A stretch of DNA of 64,000 nt from Pegoplata infirma (lineage: Eukaryota; Arthropoda; Insecta; Diptera; Anthomyiidae): positions 59,978,313-60,042,312 of the forward strand of contig OY992537.1 of assembly GCA_963921195.1 (NCBI GenBank). Direction: 5' to 3'. Positions within the stretch are counted from its first letter, which is position 1. The number at the start of each line of letters is the position of its first letter. The position numbers and the translations under genes are program-made. Positions 10,087-19,544 of this stretch are shown here, one piece after another. The notes beneath the pieces were generated by a model. That model saw nothing but the letters and a program-made list of their open reading frames with translations, was not told the DNA's origin and searched no databases.

Positions 10087-13000
10087 TCATCCAAATTCCA
10101 TATCGCATAGCTTAGTAGCCTTCACATATTTTACTATATTCCACGGATTAATGCCCTTTAGTTCCTCTAGTGTCTGAAAGAAAAAGGAATCAAAACAATT
10201 AAAGCGCGTGCGTGATAGCGCCGGACATTGACAAAGATAGTGTAAGGTATCTTCATCCTCATTCCAGCACCATCTGCACAAATCATCTGAGCTAAGATTG
10301 ATTTTCTTTAAAAAAGTTTTCAAATTTGTGTGGCCAGTAATTATACCAACATACATACGTAGTTCATACTTTTCCATCTTCAATAAAGTTTTTTGAAGCT
10401 CCTTGCTTTGAGATTCCCACAGTTTTTTTGTCTGTTCGCAACCAGGAGTAGTGTTCCATTTTTCGTCTACAATGGCCTTGAATTTAACACGCATGTGTCC
10501 ATAAATCGAGTCTAGTCCAGGAAAAATATCTTCTTCTATATATTGTACTGCCATATCAGCACCTTTGCGTGCTAGTTCGTCCGCCTTTTCATTTCCAGGA
10601 ATATTATGGTGTCCAGGTATCCAGCACAGTTCCAAATTGTGTTGCTCAGTAAGAACCTTAAGCTCTTGACGGCAACGGCTGACTGTCTTGGATCGAATAC
10701 TCCTGTTCCTCAGTGCCTTAATAGTAGCTTGACTGTCTATGTATATAGTGATATCGCTAGAAAATATCGGTCTCATAGAAATAAGTCTTGCCGCCTCGGC
10801 AACTGCAAATATTTCAGCCTGAAAAATGCTGCATGAATCATTTAATCTTGAGCTATGTTCTATCCCTAATTTTTCGCAATAGACACCACTTCCGGTGCCA
10901 TTTTCCTTCTTAGATCCGTCTGTATAGATCTCAATACTATGTTCTTTTTTCCTTAATTCCTTCCATTGTTCCCTAGGGGGTATGACGGTTTTAATGTTTT
11001 CTTCCCATGTTATATAGGATATCATATAATCAGTTTTTAAGTTATCGTAGCCGAATTTTTGCAACAGTGATGTATGATCATAATGTTTTGAGCGTAGGCT
11101 ACTGCTTTGTTGGAGTCTTACCTGAGTTCTTAGTGCATGTTGTTGAACATAGGAGTTCAGTGGACATATGTCTAAAATCCTAGATAAGGATGCTGTAGCA
11201 GTGGATCTGCGTGCTCCTGTGATGCTCATCATTGCGACTCGATTAACTCTCTCCATATATTTTGCATGCGTAGTTTTATCTACGATAGACCACCACACCA
11301 GAGATCCATGTGATAGTATAGGTCTTACTATGGCCATGTAAATCCAATGTATTAAAATTGGTCTGAGTCCCCAGGTCTTCCCTATTAGTTTTTGACACGA
11401 GTACATGGCTGCATAAGCTTTCCGTACCCTTTCCACTAAATTGTCTACCCAAGTCAGCTTATTGTCAAATATAATTCCCAAAAATTTAGCCTTTACCGAA
11501 AGTGTCAGAGATAATCCCCGCAATTTCGGAAGTTGAAATTGCGGAATTTTTCTCTTTCTCGAGAAAAGAACTAGTTCCGTTTTGTGTGGATTCACATTAA
11601 GTCCGCATTCCATTGCCCATCCACTTAAAATATTGAGTGCGCCCTCCATGATGTCGGAAATAATGTCCGGGAACTTACCCTTCACTATCAAAACCACGTC
11701 GTCTGCATAAGCAACTACGCTTATTCCAGCGCGGTTTAGCTTCAAAAGTGCTTCATTTAGCACTAGAATCCAAAGAGTAGGTGATATGACTCCTCCTTGT
11801 GGAGTTCCCCGAGTCGCTAAGGCGCTTATTGATGACCCGCCTAGCTCTGCCTCAATTTTACGTTGAGTCAGAACTCTCATGATCCAATTTATCGTCAATG
11901 GGTCGCTGCCTGAGGTGTTCAATGCCCGTTCGATTGCATCCGATTTAACGTTATTGAATGCTCCTTCTATATCCAGGAAACAACCAAGGGTGAATTCACC
12001 ATAGTGCAGTGACTCTTCTATATGTGTGGTTAAATCGTGTAGACCTGATTCTACTGACTTTCCCTTCATATAAGCATGCTGATTCCCAGAAAACTCCATT
12101 TGCTTCATATTTTGTCTTATATGGTCATCTAAAATCCTCTCTAAAGTTTTCAATAAGAATGATGAAAGACTTATTGGTCTATAATCCTTTGCATCGCTGT
12201 GTTGAATCTTACCCGCTTTTGGAATAAATACGACTTTAACTTTTCTCCAGCTTGATGGTACATATGTCATTTCAATACATGCTGTATACAATGTTTTCAA
12301 AATGGGACCTAAAATTGTTTTCGATTTCTGGAGCATGATTGGATAGATACCGTCAACTCCCGGTGACTTATATGGTCCAAATGTGTCAATAGCCCATTCA
12401 ACTTTCTCTAAAGTAATAAAATTGTCAAAGGACTGTCTAACATTTACTACGTTTGGATCTAAAATTGCGTTGTGGTTTATCTCACATCCTGGAAAATGAG
12501 TATCAAACAACAGTTCTAGAGTCTCACTTGCCGATGTTGTCCACAGTCCGTCTGCGGTTTTTAAATTACTCGGGGCATATTTCTGCTTCGACATTAATTT
12601 TCTCAATCTCGAAGTGTCTTTTATTGTCTCAATTTCACTCAGCATGTCGATAAAAGATTGCCTCTTGGATTTTCTAATCTGTTTCTTAAATTCCTTACGA
12701 TTCTTCTTGTAGTTTTCCCATTTTTCGTCTGTGTCATTTTTCCGTGCGTCATTTAAGGCTTTTCTTGTGTTTTTTTTGAGAGTTTTTAACTCATTATTCC
12801 ACCATTTTTCCTGCTTCCTACCTTTATATGAACTTATCGGGCATGAGGCGGTAAATGCTGTTTTTAAAGATTTTTCCAAGTCTTCAGTCAGTCGTTCTAT
12901 GTCTCTAGAACTTGTTACTGGCCTAGAGGTCATAACTTTTGAATTAGTCAAACAATGGTTGAACGATTCCCAATTTATTCTTCGTGGATTCCTAAATGAC

Positions 13001-13686
13001 TCTATAGGTCCTCCATCGTTTATCCTAATTTCGAATTCTAGATATTTATGGTCTGAAAAAGTAATTTCCCTAGATACTTTCCAGTTAGTTACCTCAATTT
13101 TTCCCAGTTGCGTTACTAAAGTGAGATCTAAAACTTCTTTCCTCGCTCGCGTTTCAAAAGTCGCGTCTGACCCAGTATTTAAAATTGTCAGATTATTCTC
13201 GATAATGAAATCCATCACTGACAAACCCTCCTTATTTGTGTTTGAACTGCCCCATAACAGATGGTGAGCGTTTGCGTCACATCCTATAACCAGTTCTATA
13301 TCCTGCAGAGTTGAAAAATTTGTAAGCGCTCTAGTGATTTCCGGTGGCGGGTCTAATGGATCATCATGAGCGAAGTATGAAGATGATAACAAAAAATCCT
13401 TTCCCCTAGTTTTTATCCTAATTACAGTTTGATCCCCATCTGTAAATTGAATTAATTTAATACACTTTAGATTCTTTTTTGCAAGAACACAGGTTCTGCA
13501 TTTTTTTGCTTTATTACAGAAAAAAATATCATAATTATCCAAATCAAGGCCTTGGATTCCTTTGGGAGTGATCCACGGCTCCTGAATGAGCACCACGTCT
13601 ATGTTGAACCTGTTGATATAAAGGATTAGATTAGCGGAGGCCTCGATGCAGTGATGGAGGTTAATCTGTAATAGCTTTAACTCCAT
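10087..13686 (-). CDS. ORF2: endonuclease - reverse transcriptase - RNase H polyprotein
   Basis: Full 1199-residue frame. Residues 1-220 are an APE-type endonuclease: QEP with E36, CDANAHH with D137 and N139, LDLT with D187, SDH at 211-213. Residues about 430-830 are the RT: KSPGVDGI (440-447), DYRPISL, LDIEGAFNN with D572, GTPQGGVISP, YADD with D662 and D663, then the thumb block SITGARRSTATASL. Residues about 916-1042 are RNase H: YTDGS (D923), QAE (E958), YIDSQ (D984), KADELAR (D1036). A C-terminal C-X2-C-X8-H-X4-C knuckle uses C1137, C1140, H1149 and C1154. It would nick target DNA and copy the element RNA by target-primed reverse transcription. All catalytic residues I looked for are present. 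The ATG at 13686 overlaps the ORF1 end by 26 nt in another frame, so translation probably depends on reinitiation or frameshifting. No lesion is seen. Confidence 0.96.
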   Translation of the reverse strand: MELKLLQINLHHCIEASANLILYINRFNIDVVLIQEPWITPKGIQGLDLDNYDIFFCNKAKKCRTCVLAKKNLKCIKLIQFTDGDQTVIRIKTRGKDFLLSSSYFAHDDPLDPPPEITRALTNFSTLQDIELVIGCDANAHHLLWGSSNTNKEGLSVMDFIIENNLTILNTGSDATFETRARKEVLDLTLVTQLGKIEVTNWKVSREITFSDHKYLEFEIRINDGGPIESFRNPRRINWESFNHCLTNSKVMTSRPVTSSRDIERLTEDLEKSLKTAFTASCPISSYKGRKQEKWWNNELKTLKKNTRKALNDARKNDTDEKWENYKKNRKEFKKQIRKSKRQSFIDMLSEIETIKDTSRLRKLMSKQKYAPSNLKTADGLWTTSASETLELLFDTHFPGCEINHNAILDPNVVNVRQSFDNFITLEKVEWAIDTFGPYKSPGVDGIYPIMLQKSKTILGPILKTLYTACIEMTYVPSSWRKVKVVFIPKAGKIQHSDAKDYRPISLSSFLLKTLERILDDHIRQNMKQMEFSGNQHAYMKGKSVESGLHDLTTHIEESLHYGEFTLGCFLDIEGAFNNVKSDAIERALNTSGSDPLTINWIMRVLTQRKIEAELGGSSISALATRGTPQGGVISPTLWILVLNEALLKLNRAGISVVAYADDVVLIVKGKFPDIISDIMEGALNILSGWAMECGLNVNPHKTELVLFSRKRKIPQFQLPKLRGLSLTLSVKAKFLGIIFDNKLTWVDNLVERVRKAYAAMYSCQKLIGKTWGLRPILIHWIYMAIVRPILSHGSLVWWSIVDKTTHAKYMERVNRVAMMSITGARRSTATASLSRILDICPLNSYVQQHALRTQVRLQQSSSLRSKHYDHTSLLQKFGYDNLKTDYMISYITWEENIKTVIPPREQWKELRKKEHSIEIYTDGSKKENGTGSGVYCEKLGIEHSSRLNDSCSIFQAEIFAVAEAARLISMRPIFSSDITIYIDSQATIKALRNRSIRSKTVSRCRQELKVLTEQHNLELCWIPGHHNIPGNEKADELARKGADMAVQYIEEDIFPGLDSIYGHMRVKFKAIVDEKWNTTPGCEQTKKLWESQSKELQKTLLKMEKYELRMYVGIITGHTNLKTFLKKINLSSDDLCRWCWNEDEDTLHYLCQCPALSRTRFNCFDSFFFQTLEELKGINPWNIVKYVKATKLCDMEFG

Positions 13687-14668
13687 AACTTACCCGAGGA
13701 GCCCTTTCATCCCTCCTAATAACAGGCCTAGCCGCAACGCTACTTAATCCAACACTCAATCTAAAGGAATTTCCTTCCAATCGTTTCATCGTTTCCTCAT
13801 TTACACTTATGGTCACCGCTTGCCCGATTTGATTTGGAGTATCCATATGAACAATTTCCCAGTCTTCGGATGGGTAGTGCTTGCAGTTTTGAGCCCGTAA
13901 CATCTCTATTAATCGTGCCCTAGGTATGATTGGGCCGGTAATAAACACCCTGATTCTGGGGCGCCGCTTAAAATCTTCAACTGCTTCAGAGTAAAGGTCG
14001 GCACCTTCCCATATATCTCTCAAATGGGTTAAATTGACGTTCAGCCAGTTAAGAGTATCCTGGTCTTTGCAATAAAGGACTTTGTAGCCATCCTGCGTGT
14101 GTATGCTACCGAAAAACGGGGTAGCTACTCTTTCTCTTATGCACTCTGTAATTCTAATCTGTAAGCGATTTTCTAATAAACACCATTTCTCAGTATTTAT
14201 TCTCCCATCAGGCGAGCTTCTGTCAAGAATAGCTACCTTGATGCAGCCCTCGTTATAGGTATCAGAGTTCAATTTGGATTTTTTCTTGATGTTGTCTTCT
14301 GGGGACTTAGTATCGAATGTACGATTTCTTTTTGAACCACTTTTATCCCCTTTCGGTAAACTTTCACCTGGTTTTCTAAAGCCATCGTGATCCAGTTCAA
14401 GTACGTGTTGTATCTGACTACTGGAGCACGCTGCCTCCAGATCTCCGTTGACGGCTCTATTCTTCATAAAATTTGGTTGTGGGGTGGATTGACCTGGCTT
14501 TCCAAATTGTGCAGAGTAGGCGCCATCAATTGGCTTAGGCTCTATCTCCAGGGGAGTTATTTGCATTAAACGCATTTCACCCTTCGATGCATCATTGCTT
14601 GATTTCCCCATAAATACGCGGTCTAAATTCAAAGCGGGTTGGCCAGTCTCAATAGAGTACGCATTCAT
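13661..14668 (-). CDS. ORF1 (gag-like) of family-A retrotransposon
   Basis: 335-residue frame upstream of ORF2, ending in TAA within the first codons of ORF2 (26-nt overlap). Residues 1-100 are low-complexity and polar. Residues 101-135 are rich in K and R (KGDKSGSKRNR.., NIKKKSK) and could bind RNA or direct nuclear import. Residues about 140-315 look like a compact alpha/beta domain reminiscent of the insect DUF4780 type (W220, then RIRVFITGP, then a DWEIVHMD segment). That assignment is tentative. There are no CCHC zinc knuckles, unlike jockey- and R1-type ORF1 proteins. The likely role is coating element RNA. The ATG lies one base inside the insertion boundary, so the native start could have been further upstream and lost by 5' truncation. 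Confidence 0.85.
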   Translation of the reverse strand: MNAYSIETGQPALNLDRVFMGKSSNDASKGEMRLMQITPLEIEPKPIDGAYSAQFGKPGQSTPQPNFMKNRAVNGDLEAACSSSQIQHVLELDHDGFRKPGESLPKGDKSGSKRNRTFDTKSPEDNIKKKSKLNSDTYNEGCIKVAILDRSSPDGRINTEKWCLLENRLQIRITECIRERVATPFFGSIHTQDGYKVLYCKDQDTLNWLNVNLTHLRDIWEGADLYSEAVEDFKRRPRIRVFITGPIIPRARLIEMLRAQNCKHYPSEDWEIVHMDTPNQIGQAVTISVNEETMKRLEGNSFRLSVGLSSVAARPVIRRDERAPRVSYGVKAITD

Positions 14669-14669
14669 G

Positions 14670-14682
14670 TGGATAGACAGTA
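14670..14682. repeat. 13-bp target-site duplication, 5' side of family A
   Basis: TGGATAGACAGTA, identical to 9949-9961. Confidence 0.92.
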
Positions 14683-15500
14683 TGTGGTAACGTCGACAAT
14701 TCGACTTAATAGCTCACTGCAATGGAGGAGCAGCGATTGTGGTCATAGCACGATCTTGAATAAGATAACAATACCACAAAATATGGACTGTGCTCCCTCT
14801 ATGACCCTTTTTTAACGCCACTTCACCACTATGATACCATCCAGGGGTTCATGTGAAATTCCGTATAGTGGAGCCTCCATAATTTTTTACACGAATAGAG
14901 CGAGGCTGCATGAATAAGTGGGCTTTGGAGTCTATTTGGAGGAGCTAGAGTTGAGCCTGGCTCGAAGATAGTCGGATCATTGCAGAATTCACCAGGCAGA
15001 GATGCTGGCAATAATGGAAGTGGCTAACTGGTTAGGCTGCAATGTATTGTCTACAACTGCAGTGAACGTCTATTCTGACAGCAAGTCGCGGTTAGGTCCC
15101 TGAAGTCAATGTTTCTGAAAACAAGATCTGCCCTTAACTGCTAAACGTCTTTAAATGAGATGGCCAAGAAGTTTGACATACGACTCATATGGGTCCCAGG
15201 GAACAGAGACATTCCAGGGAATTTCAAAGCGGATGAGCTTGCAAGACTGACTGAGAATTTGGAAACTACCGAATACTTTATCTACCATTGCCCGTCACTT
15301 TCTGGTCAGAGGCTTGCTTCACTGGGATCTAGGGAGCTGCACGATCTTTAGATTTGTCGGATGTCAAAACTCAACATCTAAGAAGTTTCATAAGAAGCTT
15401 AAATTGGTTTAACGACAGGGACTAGTAGGGACACCTATTACAGTCCCTTCTAAATGCGCTGAAGTTAAGCGTTAGCAGTCCCCTTAAACCTAACCTTACC
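14683..15500 (+). pseudogene. Family-B retrotransposon, RNase H and 3' end, right of insertion
   Basis: Continues the family-B frame after the family-A insertion. About 14900-15110 reads VGFGVYLEELELS, HQAEMLAIMEVAN and VNVYSDS in one frame apart from stops. 15160-15350 reads LIWVPGNRDIPGN..KADELARL, then jumps directly to YHCPSLSGQRLASLG, so the linker between RNase H and the zinc-knuckle region is deleted. The 3' end (about 15380-15500) matches the family-B copy at 18571-18760 inverted (AACGACAGGGA, CCTATTACAGTCCC) and ends CTTAAACCTAACCTTACC. Several stops and frameshifts; dead copy. Confidence 0.75.
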
Positions 15501-16235
15501 ATTAGTTTTAATGTCTATATAAAACTTTTCAATAAATTTCGTTTCCAATATTTTTTATTAAAACAAAAATAAAACAGAGATTTCAAATACATTTTTAAGC
15601 CCTACACAACAGTTTGTTAACCCTTATAAATGAGTGTGTGTGTGTTTTTTGTATATAAATACCTATTCAAACATAGTTATTTATACAACTCAATCTTTTA
15701 TTTACCATTCATTTTTACAATACAATTTCCTTCAAACCTCCATCATCCACCTCCTTCTCCAACATCTTCATCATCAACAGCATTGTTGTCGTCGGCATCA
15801 TTATCTTAAAATCCTCCAAAATAAACAATATACAATTTTTCCTGCAGCAGCACGGTAGTTAGTACAATACCCACTAACGTTGAAATACTTTTTCCAAGGA
15901 GTAGTAGTGTCGAGGAGTAGTAGTGCCGAGGAGTAGTAGCAGTAGAAAACCAAACAAAAAACAAAACTGAAATGAAACAAACCTTTAGCATTAACAAAAC
16001 AACAAAACAGAAAAAAAAAGTTTTTGTTTTGTTTGATGACACACCAAAATACACAAAACATTCCAAAACCAACAAAACCAAACCAAAAAAGCAATACAAA
16101 ATGAAACAGAATTACAATAAACAATATGACGACAATAGTGGTGTATGTTTATGTTAAATTTTAGTACTTGGTACTACTCAAAATTTTTTCAATTGGGTTG
16201 GACTTCAAACCCTGAGAACTATCGTCCGATATTAA
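15501..16235. other. Intergenic DNA with low-complexity tracts
   Basis: No gene. Contains a short GTGTGTGTGT tract (15631-15643), ATCATC/CATCA-rich DNA (15740-15800), GAGTAGTAGT repeats (15898-15945) and A/C-rich DNA (15970-16110). The last makes spurious open frames on both strands. Confidence 0.55.
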
Positions 16236-17060
16236 TTTGTTCTAACTCACGAGAATAAGTAATATCAGGTGAGTCGGGTTCTAAATAAGATTAGTATAAA
16301 TTTAAGTAACTCACGAGCAAAACATTATCCGGTGAGTCTGGTTAAATCGGGTTAGGTCGGATCGTGTTCTAACTACGAATCGTAACTGACGAGAAGAAAC
16401 AATATCAGGTTGGTCGGGTTCTAAATACGATTAGTAGTATTAATCTAAGTAATTCACGAACTACGAATCGTAACTCACGAAAAGAAACAACATTAGGTGA
16501 GTCGAATCCTAAATACGATTAGTATAAATCTAAGCAAATCACGAGAGAAACAATATCAGATGAGTCGGGTTTAATCGGGTTAGCTCTTACTATAAATGGT
16601 AACTCACTAGAAAAAACAATATCAGGTCAGTTGGATTCTAAATACGATTATTATAAATCTAAGTAACTCACGAGTGAAACAATATCAGGTGAGTCGAGTT
16701 ACATCAGGTTAAGTCGGATCGGGTTCTAACTACGAATGGTAACTCACGAGAATAAACAATATCAGGTTAGTCGGATTCTAAATACGATTAGTATAAAGGT
16801 AAGTAACTCACGAAAGCAAACACTGTCAGATGAGTCGGGTTAAATTGGATCGGGTTCTAAATATGAATGGTAATTCACGAGAAGAAACAATATCAGTTGA
16901 GTCGGGTTCTACATACGATTATTATAAATCTAAATCACTATAGAAACAATATCAGGAGAGTCGTTTAACTACGATACGTAAAATATTAATAACTCACAAG
17001 GGAAACAATGACAGGTGAGTCGGGTGCTAAATACGATACGTAAAAAAATCATACAAACTA
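16236..17060 (+). repeat. Tandem repeat of alternating ~64-bp and ~70-bp units
   Basis: About 12-13 diverged units share AACTCACGAGA..AAACAATATCAGGTGAGTC. Type A continues GGGTTCTAAATACGATTAG..TAAATCTAAGT. Type B continues with GGGTTAAATCGGGTTAGGTCGGA.. and ACTACGAATGGT. The two types alternate for most of the array, so the basic repeat is a dimer of about 135-140 bp. Ends at about 17060. No coding function. Confidence 0.85.
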
Positions 17061-17448
17061 CAACAACACTATTCGTTACTACTTGTAGATCTAAGGCGTG
17101 TCGCTAAGGTAAACTTGAATCGGGTCGGATTCTCGAGGTACACTTCGGCTTTTAAGGCCGGAGTGTACCTAAGACATCAACGTCGAAACTGGCTCCCTTT
17201 TGTGTGACAAGACTTTGACATTATATTTGTATTATTTTACTGACTCAATGAGAATTACTTATGTAAAACACTTTATAACAACTATTTCTCATAAAAATAA
17301 TAAGTTGTTGGATATGTGTTAAGTTCTGGTGTTGGTTGGTGGAAAAAGTCAATTGTTTGTGTAAAATAAAAATCTTCTGTTGACGTCACACACTTAACAT
17401 CTGTAATGAAATACGAACAAACCAACTTCTGCTGTTAGTTTCTCAAGC
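17061..17448. other. Intergenic DNA with a short hairpin
   Basis: A hairpin at about 17136-17168 (GTACACTTCGGC .. GGCCGGAGTGTAC). Otherwise nothing recognisable. Confidence 0.45.
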
Positions 17449-17526
17449 AGGGCGATAGCTCAGATGGTAGACTACTTGCTTTGCAAACTGATGGAAAATT
17501 TGAAGAACGTGGGTTCTATTCCACTC
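17449..17526 (+). tRNA. tRNA-Ala(TGC)-like pseudo-tRNA or SINE head
   Basis: Starts GGGCGATAGCTCAGATGGTAG, a good A box (TAGCTCAGATGG), has an anticodon-loop-like TTTGCAA (TGC, alanine), and a B box with one mismatch (GGTTCTATTCC). The region between the anticodon arm and the T arm is too long, and the anticodon and acceptor stems pair poorly. It is therefore not a normal tRNA gene. It is best read as a tRNA pseudogene or the 5' head of a tRNA-derived SINE. Confidence 0.5.
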
Positions 17527-17769
17527 ACATTTAAGTCTGTTGATGAAAAAACATATAGAAAAAACAGTCTTACAAATAATCAAACAATTTAATTCTAATG
17601 TAATTTTCTCCACTGATGACGTAGAGGTGGCTACAGAAACCATGGTCTGGAATAAATCCACACTAAAAAAAAAAATAATCTTTAGAAATACAATGTTTTC
17701 TTCTTCAATCACAAACCCTTAATAGCAAAACAGAATATGGCATGCGCCGATAAAAACACTTAAAATTAA

Positions 17770-17886
17770 AGGGCTGGTAACTTATCAAAAGCTAATCATT
17801 GATTAACACTAATCATTGTTAATTTGACATTTAGAAACATTGATTAGCATTAATCATTGATTATCTTGTGATAAGTTACTAGCCCT
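17770..17886. mobile_element. 117-bp hairpin element (AGGGCT ends)
   Basis: Inverted ends AGGGCTGGTAACTTATC and, from the right, AGGGCTAGTAACTTATC (1 mismatch in 17), flanked by AA on both sides. The interior repeats TAATCATTGATTA words in both orientations. Non-coding. Confidence 0.65.
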
Positions 17887-17929
17887 AAGTAGGTTATTTG
17901 CAATGGTACATAAAAATTACTTATATTAA

Positions 17930-18330
17930 ACCAATTCAGTACTACAGACCAAGAAGTTATTGTCAGTGTATTTCCATGGCGAACAGGAAATGGAGAGAGT
18001 TAAGTACAAACAGGAATATCGTTTACTCACAAGAGTGGTCAAAGGACACTGCCTTATTTCTTTCCACCCAAGAAAGATTAGACACATCTCTGATTCCAAT
18101 TGTAGAAGATGTGATGAACCGAATATGGATAAACTAGTTGAATATGTCCTGTGCAAATGCCCCGCATTTAACAGGCATTGCGAGCGAATATTAGGCAAGG
18201 AATCGCAGTTATGGTCCTTACGTCAGCTAAACTGTTTGCAACAAGGTTTTATTCACGTGGCTGAAAACAGCATGTGGTGTGGCTACGGCCCATCCGGTCT
18301 ATGCGAGAAGTTCAAAATTTTCAGCTCCAC
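17930..18330 (+). pseudogene. C-terminal fragment of a third RNase H-type retrotransposon ('family C')
   Basis: The frame 17960-18448 includes RLLTRVVKGHCLISFHPRKI followed by CRRCDEPNMDKLVEYVLCKCPAF (C-X2-C..C-X-C near 18105-18170). This is the zinc-knuckle region that follows RNase H in I/LOA/R1-like ORF2 proteins. It differs in sequence from families A and B. No upstream RT or RNase H is attached, so it is a truncated relic. Similarity ends near 18330; the rest of the frame is probably chance. Confidence 0.65.
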
Positions 18331-18445
18331 CACCCCTAACCTTTCAATCGTGTGTGGCACGACACACTTGTATCTAAACTTGTTGCTTTTGGTGTTGGTG
18401 ATGATTTTCCTTGGTATGCAGGTGGAAGATGGGATAAGGTTTAAA

Positions 18446-18565
18446 TGAACTCAGGGGTATCGCAACGTTCTGTTCTTTCTCCTACTCTTTTTTATCTTTA
18501 CTACTTACCCTATCTACTCTTCTACAGACGACATCAACATTTGTCAGTTAGCTAATTTCGATCAT
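18446..18565 (+). pseudogene. Reverse-transcriptase palm fragment (GVPQGSVLSP region)
   Basis: The plus strand reads SGVSQRSVLSPTLFYLYYL and then, after a frameshift, TDDINICQL. This corresponds to the conserved RT block before, and including, the YADD motif. A thumb fragment of a similar non-LTR type resumes at 19545. The two may be one element split by the family-B fragment between them. Confidence 0.55.
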
Positions 18566-18570
18566 AGGCT

Positions 18571-19530
18571 GGGTTAGGTTTTAAGTGGCTGCTGACGTTT
18601 TACGTCAACATACGTAGACTCTGAGGTCCATTATGATACCACGGGACTGTAATAGGTTTCCCTTTAACGATCCCTGTCGTTAAACAAATTTGAGCTTCTT
18701 ATTATCATAAAAAGCTCAATTTTGACATCCGACAAATCAGAAAGATCGTGCAACTCCCTAGATCCCAGTGAAGCAAGTCTTTGACCAGAATGTGCCGGGC
18801 AATGGCAGATGAAGTGTTCGATTGTTTTTAACTCCTCTTTATCGATGCAATTCCGGAAAAAGTCATTCTACGGCACATTTAACCGCTCTGCGTGCTTGCC
18901 TATTGGACAGTGTCCGGTAATTATAGTAACCACCGTCGAAATATCTCCTCTTGATATCAGCTTACTTGTGCACCTCTGATTAAGAGAAGGCCAAATCAGT
19001 CGTGTTGTCTCACACATCCATCCATTTGCCCATTTTTGATTAGTCTCCGTCGCGGAACAAAACCGTAGGTTTTACTTGAAATTTTCTATAGGCATACCAA
19101 CACATTCCAATTCTGTTGAAATCTGTAAGGTAGTATCTAGTCTTGCAAGCTCATCGGCTTTGCGATTCCCTGGAATGGCTCTGTACTCTGGGAGCCATAT
19201 AAGTTGTATGTCAAACTTCTTAGCCATCTCATTTAAAGACGTGAGGCAGTTAAGGGCAGATCTTGTATTCAGAAACATTAACTCCAGGGACTTGACCGCA
19301 GCTTGACTGTCAGAATAGATGTTGACTGCACTTTTGGAAAATACATTGCAGCTAAAGCAGTCTGCCACTTCCTTTATTGCCAGCATCTCTGCCTGGTAAA
19401 CATTGCAATGATCCGGCAGTCTTCGAGCCAGGCTCTACCCAAGGGTTAGCCTTGTTGAGATTGGGCTCGTGTTACTCTCGATCACGATTTTTTGGCAATC
19501 TCTTAGTGGGGTCTTGCGAATAAGGTCGAT
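18571..19530 (-). pseudogene. Family-B retrotransposon 3' fragment (RNase H to 3' end)
   Basis: On the minus strand, 19440-19072 reads HCNVYQAEMLAIKEVADCF, VNIYSDSQAAVKSLE and LIWLPEYRAIPGNRKADELARL, a readable RNase H with its E (QAE) and D (SDSQ, KADE) residues. It continues with stops through TGHCPIGKHAERLN to HCPAHSGQRLASLGSRELHDL (about 18800-18740). The 3' end reads ..CTTAAAACCTAACC near 18571. Closest relative in the window is 14683-15500. Truncated at its 5' side and degenerate. It sits inside another RT relic. Confidence 0.75.
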
Positions 19531-19544
19531 TTTAATTTACGCAA

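Larger units (their letters stand above)
9962..14669 (-). mobile_element. Family-A non-LTR retrotransposon, both ORFs open
   Basis: The 4708-bp element lies on the minus strand between perfect 13-bp duplications. It carries ORF1 (14668-13661), ORF2 (13686-10087), a 3' untranslated region of about 105 bp and a tail of CCTAA repeats instead of poly(A). Endonuclease, RT and RNase H in ORF2 place it with the I/LOA/R1-like elements. Its insertion is not in a ribosomal gene. The first base after the 5' duplication is one base before the ORF1 ATG, so there is essentially no 5' UTR. The copy is probably slightly 5' truncated and may lack its promoter. It interrupts an older family-B element. Open frames and a perfect duplication point to a recent insertion. 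Confidence 0.93.

Noticed and set aside
12731..13267. 178-residue plus-strand open frame
   Set aside because: It lies entirely antisense to the well-supported ORF2 and has no family features: a shadow frame.
15801..16157. Several overlapping open frames on both strands (up to 107 residues)
   Set aside because: Low-complexity A/C-rich DNA avoids stops in many frames at once; no domain or signal is convincing.
17449..17526. Functional tRNA-Ala gene
   Set aside because: Anticodon and acceptor stems do not pair well and the distance between A and B boxes is too long; kept only as a tRNA-like sequence.
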